From a bacterium (GTDB lineage Bacteria > Patescibacteriota > Saccharimonadia > Saccharimonadales > UBA4665), in the NCBI GenBank assembly GCA_021804315.1, contig JAJZHX010000028.1:1-6885 (forward strand): a DNA stretch of 6,885 nucleotides, read 5' to 3'. The position numbers and the translations under genes are program-made. Of this stretch, positions 1-5,753 are shown piece by piece. How positions within the stretch are numbered: the stretch's first letter is position 1; every line of letters begins with the position of its first letter. A model generated the notes under the pieces. The model was not told the DNA's origin. It searched no databases and saw only the letters and a list, made by a program, of their open reading frames with translations.

Positions 1-1276
1 CCGATCTACCAGTTTGTTCATCAATAAAATTGGTCATGAAGTTAGAGCAGGGAACTATAAAAGTGTGGTAAATGTTTTCCAGGAAATTAATATCTTTACT
101 GACTTCATAATACTCACCAATCATAAAAATTACACTTGCTGTTTCATCTTCTTGAATAGCTAATTCTTTATTCCGGCCATGAACTAGTGGATGCCAAGTA
201 CTGCCTATAGCTCTATCCGGCTGATATTTGTGCATAAGATAGCCATCTTTATGCATTGTGTCTCTGGCAAATTCAAAAAAATTAATTGCTTCAGCAAAAT
301 GCCCTAAACGAATCATCGGCCAAAGAGCATAAGCAGCGTCTCTTGGCCAGCAATAGCAGTAGTAGTCTCTACCATAGTTAAAGATACTTGAGTCGCCACT
401 AGCCAATACTGAACCTCTGGCATCACAGTGAGCTTTTATAACCAGTAAACTCTTCTCTAATTCTTCTTTATTAAAAGATGGTGCTTTAGAATTAGCTTGA
501 ATTAACCATTTATGCCAATATTCTCTAACGTCTGCCATTCGCTGTTCCATATTCTGGCCATTAAACTGGACATGGACAGCCTGGGCATCGTTTTGACTGC
601 TTGCTGCTATAATCCAGTAATCAATACAGGTTGAACTACCAGCCCGGACATGCTTATTGAATCTAATGACACTATCCACACCACCATGCTCGACAGCATT
701 ACCAGATAATTCTCCATCCTCTGCGTCCAAGAAAGTTCCGGCTTTACCTTCAATACCATAATTACCCACAGCGTACTGATCAAATTGCTCGCCGTCTTCA
801 AATTTACCACCTATAGCCAGACAATATCTTCCCTTATAATCTAGGACATAATTTAGCTCAGGTACGTAAATAGCTGTATCGGCTCTACCAGCTCTAGATA
901 TTTGAAAAATTTGATGCATAAACAATCGTATATTACGCTCATGCTCAGCCATATTAGTAACAGTAATACGTCTAATTAACGAGTTAGTTTCTATATCTAT
1001 ATAGTCCTGAAAATTTAAGCTAACTTGTAATTTATTAGAGTGCATAGCTATACGACTAATTAATGCTTCTGTTTCAAAATCAGTTGTAATTTCCCAAGAG
1101 CCATCGTCAGTCCAACTAAATTGTCCCTCCGCCCAGACTCCTATCTTGTGTTGAGTGCTACGGGCATTTGTTAAATTCTCTAATCCAACATAAGGATAGT
1201 AAAAATCATGCACAAGCCCACTCTCGTCAAGTCCTACAAATAGTTGATTATTACTAAGTACTACCGGTCTACCCAT
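1..1276 (-). CDS. GH15 glucoamylase-type glycoside hydrolase (3' end beyond window)
   Basis: Likely an inverting exo-hydrolase that removes glucose from the non-reducing ends of alpha-glucans (glucan 1,4-alpha-glucosidase; trehalase or dextran-active relatives share the fold). The first 425 codons are present and the C-terminus lies left of base 1. The start MGRPVVLSNN and the HDFYYPYVGLEN stretch are typical of bacterial/archaeal GH15 N-terminal beta-sandwich domains. The catalytic (alpha/alpha)6 barrel begins near residue 285. It carries YGRDYYYCWPRD at about 301-312, where R311/D312 match the subsite -1 Arg-Asp pair of glucoamylases, and IQEDET at 374-379, where a Glu (probably E378) should be the general acid. 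The catalytic base is expected in the missing part. No signal peptide is visible, so it should act in the cytoplasm. It is last of three genes, 22 bases after the GH57 stop. The ATG at 1276 is supported by an AAAGGAG site. The family is clear; substrate preference is not. Confidence 0.93.
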   Translation of the reverse strand, partial: MGRPVVLSNNQLFVGLDESGLVHDFYYPYVGLENLTNARSTQHKIGVWAEGQFSWTDDGSWEITTDFETEALISRIAMHSNKLQVSLNFQDYIDIETNSLIRRITVTNMAEHERNIRLFMHQIFQISRAGRADTAIYVPELNYVLDYKGRYCLAIGGKFEDGEQFDQYAVGNYGIEGKAGTFLDAEDGELSGNAVEHGGVDSVIRFNKHVRAGSSTCIDYWIIAASSQNDAQAVHVQFNGQNMEQRMADVREYWHKWLIQANSKAPSFNKEELEKSLLVIKAHCDARGSVLASGDSSIFNYGRDYYCYCWPRDAAYALWPMIRLGHFAEAINFFEFARDTMHKDGYLMHKYQPDRAIGSTWHPLVHGRNKELAIQEDETASVIFMIGEYYEVSKDINFLENIYHTFIVPCSNFMTNFIDEQTGRS

Positions 1277-1282
1277 TGCCCA

Positions 1283-1289
1283 CTCCTTT
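1283..1289 (-). promoter_or_regulatory. Shine-Dalgarno site of the GH15 gene
   Basis: AAAGGAG on the minus strand, six bases before the ATG at 1276. It is the best ribosome binding site in the window and fixes the GH15 start. Its strength suggests the third operon gene is initiated independently rather than by coupling alone. Confidence 0.8.
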
Positions 1290-1298
1290 TTTTATTAG

Positions 1299-2510
1299 TT
1301 ACAAATTGACACCCTTTTCCATTAATCGATAACGAATATCCCTAAAAGCATTGGCAAAGTTCATGTAGGCTTCATAGGGACTTTTATATGGACTAAAATA
1401 AGCGTGGATATCGCCGTCATTAAACCATTTAGTACACATATAATAAAAATGGTCTGAGGTCTGTAATCGGCGCCAATCTTCAATTAACGACCAATCATTG
1501 GTCTCAATAATTTGACTTTCTAAAGAGTATAAATCAGTAATTGTACTTGCTTGCATAGGATTACCTAACCAAGCCGATAAGTCTCTTTCGGTATCAGCCC
1601 AGGTAACAGTATAAGGGGTATCTATTTGATCAACAGGCGTAAAGTTATCGATGACTTCAGATACTGTATTAAAGCAGTGCCCCTCAGTCTTTAGCCATTC
1701 TTTTGGTAAGTGATCAAGGAAGTCAAAAATTCCCGACTCACTCCATTGATGCTCACCAAATGTCTCGTAGTCCATAAACAAATTGAAGTTAGTGGCGTCT
1801 TGATCTTCACTCAACCAATGGCTAAATTTGTCGGCTGTTAGAGGATACTCAGTCCAGTCATGATTAGCAAATCTAAATGCAATATCATCTGACAATTTGT
1901 AATTTTTCATCAACAATTTAAGGTTATTAGTATTAATTGGTGAGTAAACATAATTAGGACTTCTCCAACCTAAAATTGGATCCCAGCCTTCCGCTAATAT
2001 TCCTTTGTAGCCATTGTCATCAGCCCATTTAGCCAGCTCATTATTATATGCTAACTCTGTATTGCGAAAAACCGCTGGAGTTTGGCCGAATATATCATAA
2101 ATTTTTTGTTTATGCATATCCACTTGTCTTGCAAATTCGGCTTTTGAATAAAAGAAGGCAAGACTATGATGATAGGTTTCGCCAACAATCTCGACTCTCC
2201 CTGAGCTAGCCAAAGCCTTAAATGATTCAAGTGCTTCAGGTGCCCACATCTCCAGTTGCTCTAAAACTGTGCCTGTAATGCTTAGGCTCAGTTTAAACTC
2301 CTGATGATTATTAAGCAGTTCAAGTAATTTAGCATTAGTTGGCAGATAAGACTTTTCAGCTACCTTTTTTAAAATTCGCTCATTAGAAGTATCTGATTCA
2401 TAACTGGCATCAAAGTAATTATGATAAACTGCACTATCAAAAACCGTATAATGCCGAATACGATATGGCTGATGGACGTGTAAGTATAAAACAATTGCTT
2501 TTTTATTCAT
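1299..2510 (-). CDS. GH57 alpha-amylase-type glycoside hydrolase
   Basis: A 403-residue retaining alpha-glucan hydrolase of family GH57 (Glyco_hydro_57), expected to cut internal alpha-1,4 bonds of glycogen-like polymer or maltodextrin. All five family regions can be read: LHVHQP at 10-15; GETYHH at 110-115; FRNTEL at 148-153 with the probable nucleophile E152; MDYETFGEHQW at about 246-256 with the probable acid/base D247; and TWADTERD at 303-310. The DYETFGEHQ form of region 4 is usual in the alpha-amylase subgroup rather than in branching enzymes or 4-alpha-glucanotransferases, and the length fits the short amylase forms. There is no signal peptide, since the catalytic strand starts at residue 6. 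The ATG at 2508-2510 overlaps the upstream glycosyltransferase stop (ATGA), with GAGG seven bases ahead, so translation is probably coupled. Transglycosylase activity cannot be excluded from sequence. Confidence 0.93.
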   Translation of the reverse strand: MNKKAIVLYLHVHQPYRIRHYTVFDSAVYHNYFDASYESDTSNERILKKVAEKSYLPTNAKLLELLNNHQEFKLSLSITGTVLEQLEMWAPEALESFKALASSGRVEIVGETYHHSLAFFYSKAEFARQVDMHKQKIYDIFGQTPAVFRNTELAYNNELAKWADDNGYKGILAEGWDPILGWRSPNYVYSPINTNNLKLLMKNYKLSDDIAFRFANHDWTEYPLTADKFSHWLSEDQDATNFNLFMDYETFGEHQWSESGIFDFLDHLPKEWLKTEGHCFNTVSEVIDNFTPVDQIDTPYTVTWADTERDLSAWLGNPMQASTITDLYSLESQIIETNDWSLIEDWRRLQTSDHFYYMCTKWFNDGDIHAYFSPYKSPYEAYMNFANAFRDIRYRLMEKGVNL

Positions 2511-3727
2511 GCCATCGCCTCGCTAGTATGTTTTGAGTAAATATTCAGCAATTTGTTACTGGCATTATCCCAAGAGAACTTTTCTACTTCTGAACTAGCG
2601 TTAATAAGCAGGCTGTCTCTTAATGGATCACTGAGCATCACAGAGGTGATCTGATTGGCCATTTCATCGATATCCCAAAAATCTACTTTCAGACAATTAT
2701 TTAAAACTTCACTAACCCCCGATTGTTTACTGACCATAGCGGGTGTACCATAAGCAACTGACTCTAAAGGTGTTATGCCGAATGGCTCAGAAACAGATGG
2801 CATAACAAACAAATCGCCAATTGAAAATGCATCACGCCAATTCTTGCCTCTTTGAAAATCAGCGAATAAAACGTTAGCACCAATGTTTAAACTTGTAGCT
2901 TGCTCAATCAGTTCAAAATACTGTTCGCCACTGCCAACAATTAAAAAGATGGTTTTTGGCGCTTTTTCTATAACCTTCTTAGCGGCATTCAGCAGATTAG
3001 GCAAACCTTTTTGAATAGTTAATCGACCAACATTGACGACCACTCGATAACCGAACTTTTTCATAAAAGATATATATTTGTAGGCATTATCTAAATCCAG
3101 CGGTTCTATGTCGTTGATATCAATACTGTTATGTACTACCTCTATCTTATCCAGAGGAATATTATAATCCTCATGGATTTTCCGTTTAGTATGCTCACTA
3201 ACAGCAATAACTCGATCAGCCATCATTAAACTGATAGCTTCTACTTCTCTCGCTAAGGGATTGCCGTGTTTAGTACCAGCTCGATCAGACTCAATAGAAT
3301 GAACATGTAGAATAATTGGCCATTTTTTCTGGGCTTTCAATCTTAGGGCTGCTCTAAATGTTAGCCAGTCATGGGCATGTACAATATCGTACTGGCTGTC
3401 TTTGACTAACGAAGCAACAGCTTCTTCATAAAGATTAACTTGTTCATTCAGGCTTAGACCATTTAGATTGCTAGATTGGCTTTTGGCTAAGTTGTAGAAG
3501 TAAGTACTGTCGTAAGCGTTACCAGATAATAAAAACGTATCAATATCTTGTTTTGAAGCGGCAGTTACCTTCATAAAGTCTATCTTATGATCTGCCTCAT
3601 AGGGTAGTATGAACTCGATGTCTACAGATTGATTTTTGGAGAGAGCTTTAGTTAGATGGTAGCAAGCCGTACCTAGTCCACCGCTATTATAGGGAGGCAA
3701 TTCCCAACCAAGCATTAATACTTTCAT
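2507..3727 (-). CDS. GT-B glycosyltransferase, glycogen/starch synthase-like (GT4/GT5 type)
   Basis: A 406-residue retaining glucosyltransferase, probably extending alpha-1,4-glucan from a nucleotide-glucose donor. The N-terminal Rossmann domain opens MKVLMLGWELPP and has the SGGLGTA loop at 15-21, matching the glycine-rich donor/acceptor loop of glycogen synthases, and HAHDW at 117-121. The C-terminal GT-B domain has GRLTIQKG at 234-241 (the phosphate-contacting Arg and Lys) and the E-x7-E motif EPFGITPLE with E314 and E322. No membrane segment is seen. I chose the ATG at 3727; an in-frame GTG one codon upstream abuts AAGAGG with no spacing and is less likely. It is first in the operon, and its TGA overlaps the GH57 ATG. 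Pairing with GH57 and GH15 favours storage-glucan synthesis, but GT4 enzymes are diverse, so trehalose-type or maltose-forming activity remains possible. Donor (ADP- or UDP-glucose) is unknown. Confidence 0.88.
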   Translation of the reverse strand: MKVLMLGWELPPYNSGGLGTACYHLTKALSKNQSVDIEFILPYEADHKIDFMKVTAASKQDIDTFLLSGNAYDSTYFYNLAKSQSSNLNGLSLNEQVNLYEEAVASLVKDSQYDIVHAHDWLTFRAALRLKAQKKWPIILHVHSIESDRAGTKHGNPLAREVEAISLMMADRVIAVSEHTKRKIHEDYNIPLDKIEVVHNSIDINDIEPLDLDNAYKYISFMKKFGYRVVVNVGRLTIQKGLPNLLNAAKKVIEKAPKTIFLIVGSGEQYFELIEQATSLNIGANVLFADFQRGKNWRDAFSIGDLFVMPSVSEPFGITPLESVAYGTPAMVSKQSGVSEVLNNCLKVDFWDIDEMANQITSVMLSDPLRDSLLINASSEVEKFSWDNASNKLLNIYSKHTSEAMA

Positions 3728-3754
3728 CACCCTCTTATTTTTTAAATTATAAAT

Positions 3755-3768
3755 ATTTGTTTACAAAT
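3755..3768. promoter_or_regulatory. 14-bp palindrome, candidate operator of the glucan operon
   Basis: ATTTGTTTACAAAT has two perfect 6-bp arms around a central TT. It starts two bases downstream of the predicted TATAAT box, so it would cover the transcription start, the usual place for a repressor site. No regulator gene is seen nearby. A short hairpin role in the mRNA leader is possible but would be weak at this AT content. Confidence 0.4.
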
Positions 3769-3770
3769 TA

Positions 3771-3800
3771 ATTATAAAATTATCTCTATAATTAATACAA
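3771..3800 (-). promoter_or_regulatory. Predicted promoter of the glucan operon
   Basis: On the minus strand a perfect TATAAT (3771-3776) is preceded, after 18 bases, by TTGTAT (3795-3800), which keeps only the TTG of the -35 consensus. Transcription would start near 3764, leaving a leader of about 37 bases before the ATG at 3727. The -10 box is convincing; the -35 is weak, and AT-rich surroundings raise the chance of false boxes. Confidence 0.5.
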
Positions 3801-4179
3801 GAGCTATCCTTAGAAATTGTATCAGGCAATAGGTTACAATGCAAGACAGAAAATTAATTTGCTGAGTATCTACACATAATTTCCACTATAAAGTATCTTT
3901 AGGACTATAAGAGGCGTATTAGACTAGGATGATTCACTAAAGGTTATTGACTCTAAAATGAATAGGTTAATAAAAAGAGGACCTTAATGAATTTAAGAAC
4001 TAGCATAACGTCTATTAAACAACCTATCTAATTTATGACTACCATATAATTAAAAAACAACATCGAATCTGGCAGGACTGACTGTTCACGGTCATCAACC
4101 TGCAACTTGATATTAACTTTGAGACAATTAGACTGCTTAAAAATAAACTTAATACTCAATCTATCCAATACTAACTTAG
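3777..4179. other. Intergenic stretch without a recognisable gene
   Basis: About 400 AT-rich bases between the glucan operon promoter and the toxin gene, with stops in every frame. It holds the -35 region of the glucan promoter at its left end and a small hairpin at 4072-4103. A 14-codon plus-strand reading frame at 3987-4031 follows an AGAGGA motif but resembles nothing known. I see no tRNA, transposon end or array. For this tightly packed window the gap is long, so a small RNA, a decayed gene or an insertion junction are all possible. Confidence 0.6.
4072..4103 (-). terminator. Imperfect hairpin downstream of the toxin gene, possible terminator
   Basis: Arms GCAGG/CCTGC and TGAC/GTCA form a two-part stem, separated by a small asymmetric internal loop (2 against 4 bases) and closed by an 8-base loop. 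On the minus strand a TTGTTTTTT run follows about 11 bases after the stem (4053-4061). It lies some 77 bases past the toxin stop. The distance between stem and T-run is too long for a classical intrinsic terminator, so this is a tentative call. Confidence 0.3.
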
Positions 4180-4578
4180 CTAAATTACTTTAAGACTGTG
4201 TGGTTTATAGTCTGCAAACTTTGCGTCACTAGAAAGCAAAGTTACGCCACTCTGCATAGCTTGCCAGATAATCATGCGATCAAAAAAGTCTTTGTGGTTT
4301 TTCACAGGTGGCAAAAGGTGATAAGTAGACCATTGATCAACTGATGGTGTAATATGCTTCAGGCCAATACTTGTTAAACTGCCAGTAAATTCATCTGGTT
4401 TATGGCCACCTAAGTCTAATTTTCCTAAAGAGAATTTTAAACTTATCTCCCAAAGAGATATAGAACTAACAAACTTTTCCTCTTCAGAAGATGTTAATAC
4501 CTCGATCTGTTCTGGTTTAAGTTTTTTAGGATTTAGTCTTAACCAAAGCAGGCTTTGAGTATCGAGTAAGTAATTCAT
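4180..4578 (-). CDS. PIN-domain ribonuclease toxin, VapC-like (type II toxin-antitoxin)
   Basis: A 132-residue single-domain PIN nuclease, expected to cut RNA in a Mg2+-dependent way and to be held inactive by the antitoxin encoded just upstream. Acidic residues of the active site can be placed: D6 in LLDTQSLLW, E44 in SLWEISLK, D97 and D100 in HKDFFDRMI, and D118 in SSDAKF. The DxFDR-M/L-I pattern and the order of these residues are characteristic of PIN toxins paired with Phd/YefM-type antitoxins. Length is normal and nothing looks broken. The common His after LLDT is Gln here. The ATG lies only five bases after the antitoxin stop and lacks a strong ribosome binding site, which points to translational coupling that keeps toxin below antitoxin. 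The RNA target cannot be deduced; known VapC toxins often cut tRNA or rRNA. Confidence 0.9.
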   Translation of the reverse strand: MNYLLDTQSLLWLRLNPKKLKPEQIEVLTSSEEEKFVSSISLWEISLKFSLGKLDLGGHKPDEFTGSLTSIGLKHITPSVDQWSTYHLLPPVKNHKDFFDRMIIWQAMQSGVTLLSSDAKFADYKPHSLKVI

Positions 4579-4583
4579 GCAAG

Positions 4584-4817
4584 CTAAAGCTCATCTGCGG
4601 ACATGTCAAAGTCCTTCAACTTATAGGTCCAGGCGTTTTTCTCGAGGTCACCTAACTGAACAGAATAATCAGGTTTATCAAGTTGACTTTGCGGAATAAT
4701 AGTAGCAAGAGGTTCTTTTTTGCGTCCGTACGATATGACTACTTTATTGCCTCGTTTGAGTTCATCGACGACTGAAGAGAAATTAGCTTTAAAATCTGCC
4801 GTTGCCATTGTTTTCAT
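4584..4817 (-). CDS. Phd/YefM-family antitoxin
   Basis: A 77-residue antitoxin that should neutralise the PIN toxin encoded five bases downstream and repress their shared promoter by DNA binding. The N-terminal Phd/YefM fold is readable: ATADFKANFSSVVDEL followed by GNKVVISYGRKKEPLATIIP, the usual helix plus strand-turn-strand. The acidic C-terminus ending DFDMSADEL is the probable toxin-binding tail. I chose the ATG at 4817 (MKTMATADF) because it matches the family start and lies about ten bases after the predicted transcription start. An in-frame TTG at 4835 would add six residues but falls inside the predicted -10 box. The ATG at 4808 is also possible. No Shine-Dalgarno motif precedes any of them. 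The gene follows the tRNA-Trp gene in the same direction with no terminator between, so read-through from the tRNA promoter is possible. Confidence 0.88.
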   Translation of the reverse strand: MKTMATADFKANFSSVVDELKRGNKVVISYGRKKEPLATIIPQSQLDKPDYSVQLGDLEKNAWTYKLKDFDMSADEL

Positions 4818-4833
4818 ACTTAAATCGTTAGCC

Positions 4834-4862
4834 AAGATAGTTTTAAGTTGTCAAGTTGTCAC
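4834..4862 (-). promoter_or_regulatory. Predicted antitoxin-toxin promoter
   Basis: On the minus strand GTGACA (4857-4862, five of six -35 bases) and TATCTT (4834-4839, four of six -10 bases) are 17 bases apart. Transcription would begin near 4827, giving a leader of about ten bases to the ATG at 4817. The -35 box lies inside a tandem repeat, so a regulator bound there would block the promoter. Confidence 0.45.
4845..4861. repeat. Tandem 8-bp repeat between tRNA-Trp and antitoxin
   Basis: AAGTTGTC occurs twice in tandem, plus one more base of a third unit (17 bases with exact 8-base period). On the minus strand each unit carries a -35-like hexamer, GTGACA and TTGACA. It starts six bases past the tRNA CCA end. 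It may be an antitoxin binding site or a slippage-derived repeat. Confidence 0.6.
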
Positions 4863-4867
4863 TTATT

Positions 4868-4942
4868 TGGCAGGGGTACGTGGAATCGAACCACGATCTA
4901 GGGTTTTGGAGACCCTTATACTAGCCGTTGTACTATACCCCT
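4868..4942 (-). tRNA. tRNA-Trp (anticodon CCA)
   Basis: A 75-base cloverleaf can be folded by hand. The acceptor stem is AGGGGTA/TACCCCT, the D stem GTAC/GTAT with a GG in its loop, and the anticodon stem AGGGT/ACCCT around loop CTCCAAA (anticodon at 4907-4909). The T stem is CGTGG/CCACG around TTCGATT, with a four-base variable loop. The discriminator G73 and an encoded CCA tail (4868-4870) follow, as in other bacterial tRNA-Trp. The CCA anticodon reads UGG only, which agrees with TGA serving as a stop in this window. It has its own promoter and is transcribed towards the toxin-antitoxin pair. Confidence 0.97.
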
Positions 4943-4957
4943 TTAATAAGCATTTTT

Positions 4958-4986
4958 ATGATACTTTATCTATTAAGCTTTGTCAT
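4958..4986 (-). promoter_or_regulatory. Predicted promoter of tRNA-Trp
   Basis: On the minus strand ATGACA (4981-4986) and TATCAT (4958-4963), each matching five of six consensus bases, are separated by exactly 17 bases. The start would fall near 4951, about nine bases before the mature tRNA 5' end. This is the best-scoring promoter in the window by eye. It shares the 122-base divergent gap with the promoter of the plus-strand kinase gene. Confidence 0.7.
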
Positions 4987-5025
4987 CTAAATTTACACCT
5001 GCTTAAGTTAAAATAGTATAGACTC

Positions 5026-5054
5026 TTTTCAAAAAAATATAAATCTGCTATACA
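5026..5054 (+). promoter_or_regulatory. Predicted promoter of the kinase/metalloprotein/PAS operon
   Basis: TTTTCA (5026-5031) and TATACA (5049-5054) are 17 bases apart, and the -10 is preceded by TGC, an extended -10 motif. A start about seven bases after the -10 would be near 5061, only some four bases before the ATG at 5065, so the mRNA would be practically leaderless. This agrees with the absence of any Shine-Dalgarno motif there. Confidence 0.5.
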
Positions 5055-5067
5055 TAGTATAACTATG
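5053..5067. promoter_or_regulatory. Inverted repeat across the kinase start codon
   Basis: CATAG and CTATG form a perfect 5-bp inverted repeat around TATAA. It overlaps the -10 box, the predicted transcription start and the ATG. It could be a repressor site. The arms are short and AT-rich, so chance is a real alternative. Confidence 0.25.
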
Positions 5068-5727
5068 TCGAAGATTCAACCTCAGAAACCCTTTTTGCTA
5101 TTACTATATGGATATCCTGGTTCTGGCAAAACTTATTTTGCTAGACAATTCTCTGAAGTAGTCCAAGCAGCTCATTTGCAAGCCGACAGAATAAGGGGTG
5201 AGTTATTTGAGAAACCAAATTTTGATAAGCAAGAAAATGCCATTGTCACTCAACTAGTTAATTATATGAGTGAAGAATTTTTAAGCGCAGGTGTTAGTGT
5301 TGTCTATGACGCTAATGTTGTCAGATCCGGTCAAAGAAGAAAATTATTAGACATGGCTCGAAAGCATGGAGCCACGCCTTTAGTTATCTGGTTTCAATTA
5401 GATGAAGAGACGGCTTTCTACCGGAATATTAAAAGGGATAGGCGAAAAGCTGACGACAAATACGCAGGCAATTGGGATCGTACAACTTTTGATAGTATAG
5501 TTAACCAAATGCAAAATCCTTCAATTAGCGAAGGCTATTTAGTTATTAGTGGTAAACATCTCTTTAACATGCAACAAAGCGCCATCATTGCCAAACTCAG
5601 AAGCTTGTCTGTTTTAAGTGATAACGACGCTAATGAGAAAGTTATAAAACCCGGCATGATTAATTTAATACCAAATGTTGGTGGCCGAGTTGATATGTCA
5701 AGGCGCAACATATCTGTTAGACAATAA
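5065..5727 (+). CDS. P-loop kinase-like ATPase (AAA_33/zeta-toxin-like fold)
   Basis: A 220-residue P-loop NTPase, probably a phosphotransferase on a small molecule, nucleic-acid end or nucleotide sugar; the substrate is unknown. The Walker A motif GYPGSGKT is at 16-23. LQADRIR at 38-44 places an Asp (D41) where polynucleotide-kinase-type enzymes hold the catalytic base. VVYDANVVRSGQR at 79-91 resembles the DAT/N-x-x-R segment of AAA_33 kinases. The Arg-rich RNIKRDRRKADD at 120-131 looks like the lid. The last 35 or so residues (KPGMINLIPN then a Gly-Arg and Arg-Arg tail) are not explained by the kinase fold. No signal peptide or membrane helix is seen. No alternative Met exists before the Walker A, so the ATG at 5065 stands despite lacking a ribosome binding site. 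The metalloprotein gene follows after 26 bases. No antitoxin-like partner is adjacent, so a zeta toxin is unlikely. Confidence 0.82.
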   Translation: MSKIQPQKPFLLLLYGYPGSGKTYFARQFSEVVQAAHLQADRIRGELFEKPNFDKQENAIVTQLVNYMSEEFLSAGVSVVYDANVVRSGQRRKLLDMARKHGATPLVIWFQLDEETAFYRNIKRDRRKADDKYAGNWDRTTFDSIVNQMQNPSISEGYLVISGKHLFNMQQSAIIAKLRSLSVLSDNDANEKVIKPGMINLIPNVGGRVDMSRRNISVRQ

Positions 5728-5753
5728 TCTAAAAGCCAATTATTAAGTAAGCT

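Noticed and set aside
607..810. 67-codon minus-strand reading frame
   Set aside because: It lies wholly inside the GH15 gene on the same strand in another frame, and its translation resembles no family; the GH15 frame is fully convincing.
2507..2510. Possible UGA recoding, as in some Patescibacteria
   Set aside because: TGA ends the glycosyltransferase at the expected length with an ATGA overlap, the genes use TGG for Trp, and the tRNA-Trp anticodon is CCA, so the standard code fits.
3728..3730. GTG start for the glycosyltransferase
   Set aside because: It abuts the AAGAGG motif with no spacing; the next codon is ATG and gives the usual family start.
3828..3969. AATAGGTTA repeated at 3828-3836 and 3961-3969
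   Set aside because: A single 9-base repeat in AT-rich non-coding DNA, without further structure; likely chance.
3987..4031. 14-codon plus-strand frame behind AGAGGA
   Set aside because: Too short and featureless to call; possible promoter spacing is poor (15 bases). Mentioned only as part of the gap.
4818..4835. Upstream TTG start for the antitoxin
   Set aside because: It overlaps the predicted -10 box, lacks a ribosome site, and Phd/YefM proteins normally begin at the MKT-type ATG six codons later.
4720..5016. 98-codon plus-strand reading frame
   Set aside because: It crosses the antitoxin and the tRNA-Trp antisense. Its GVRGIEPRSR stretch is the familiar false peptide from translating the complement of a tRNA T arm.
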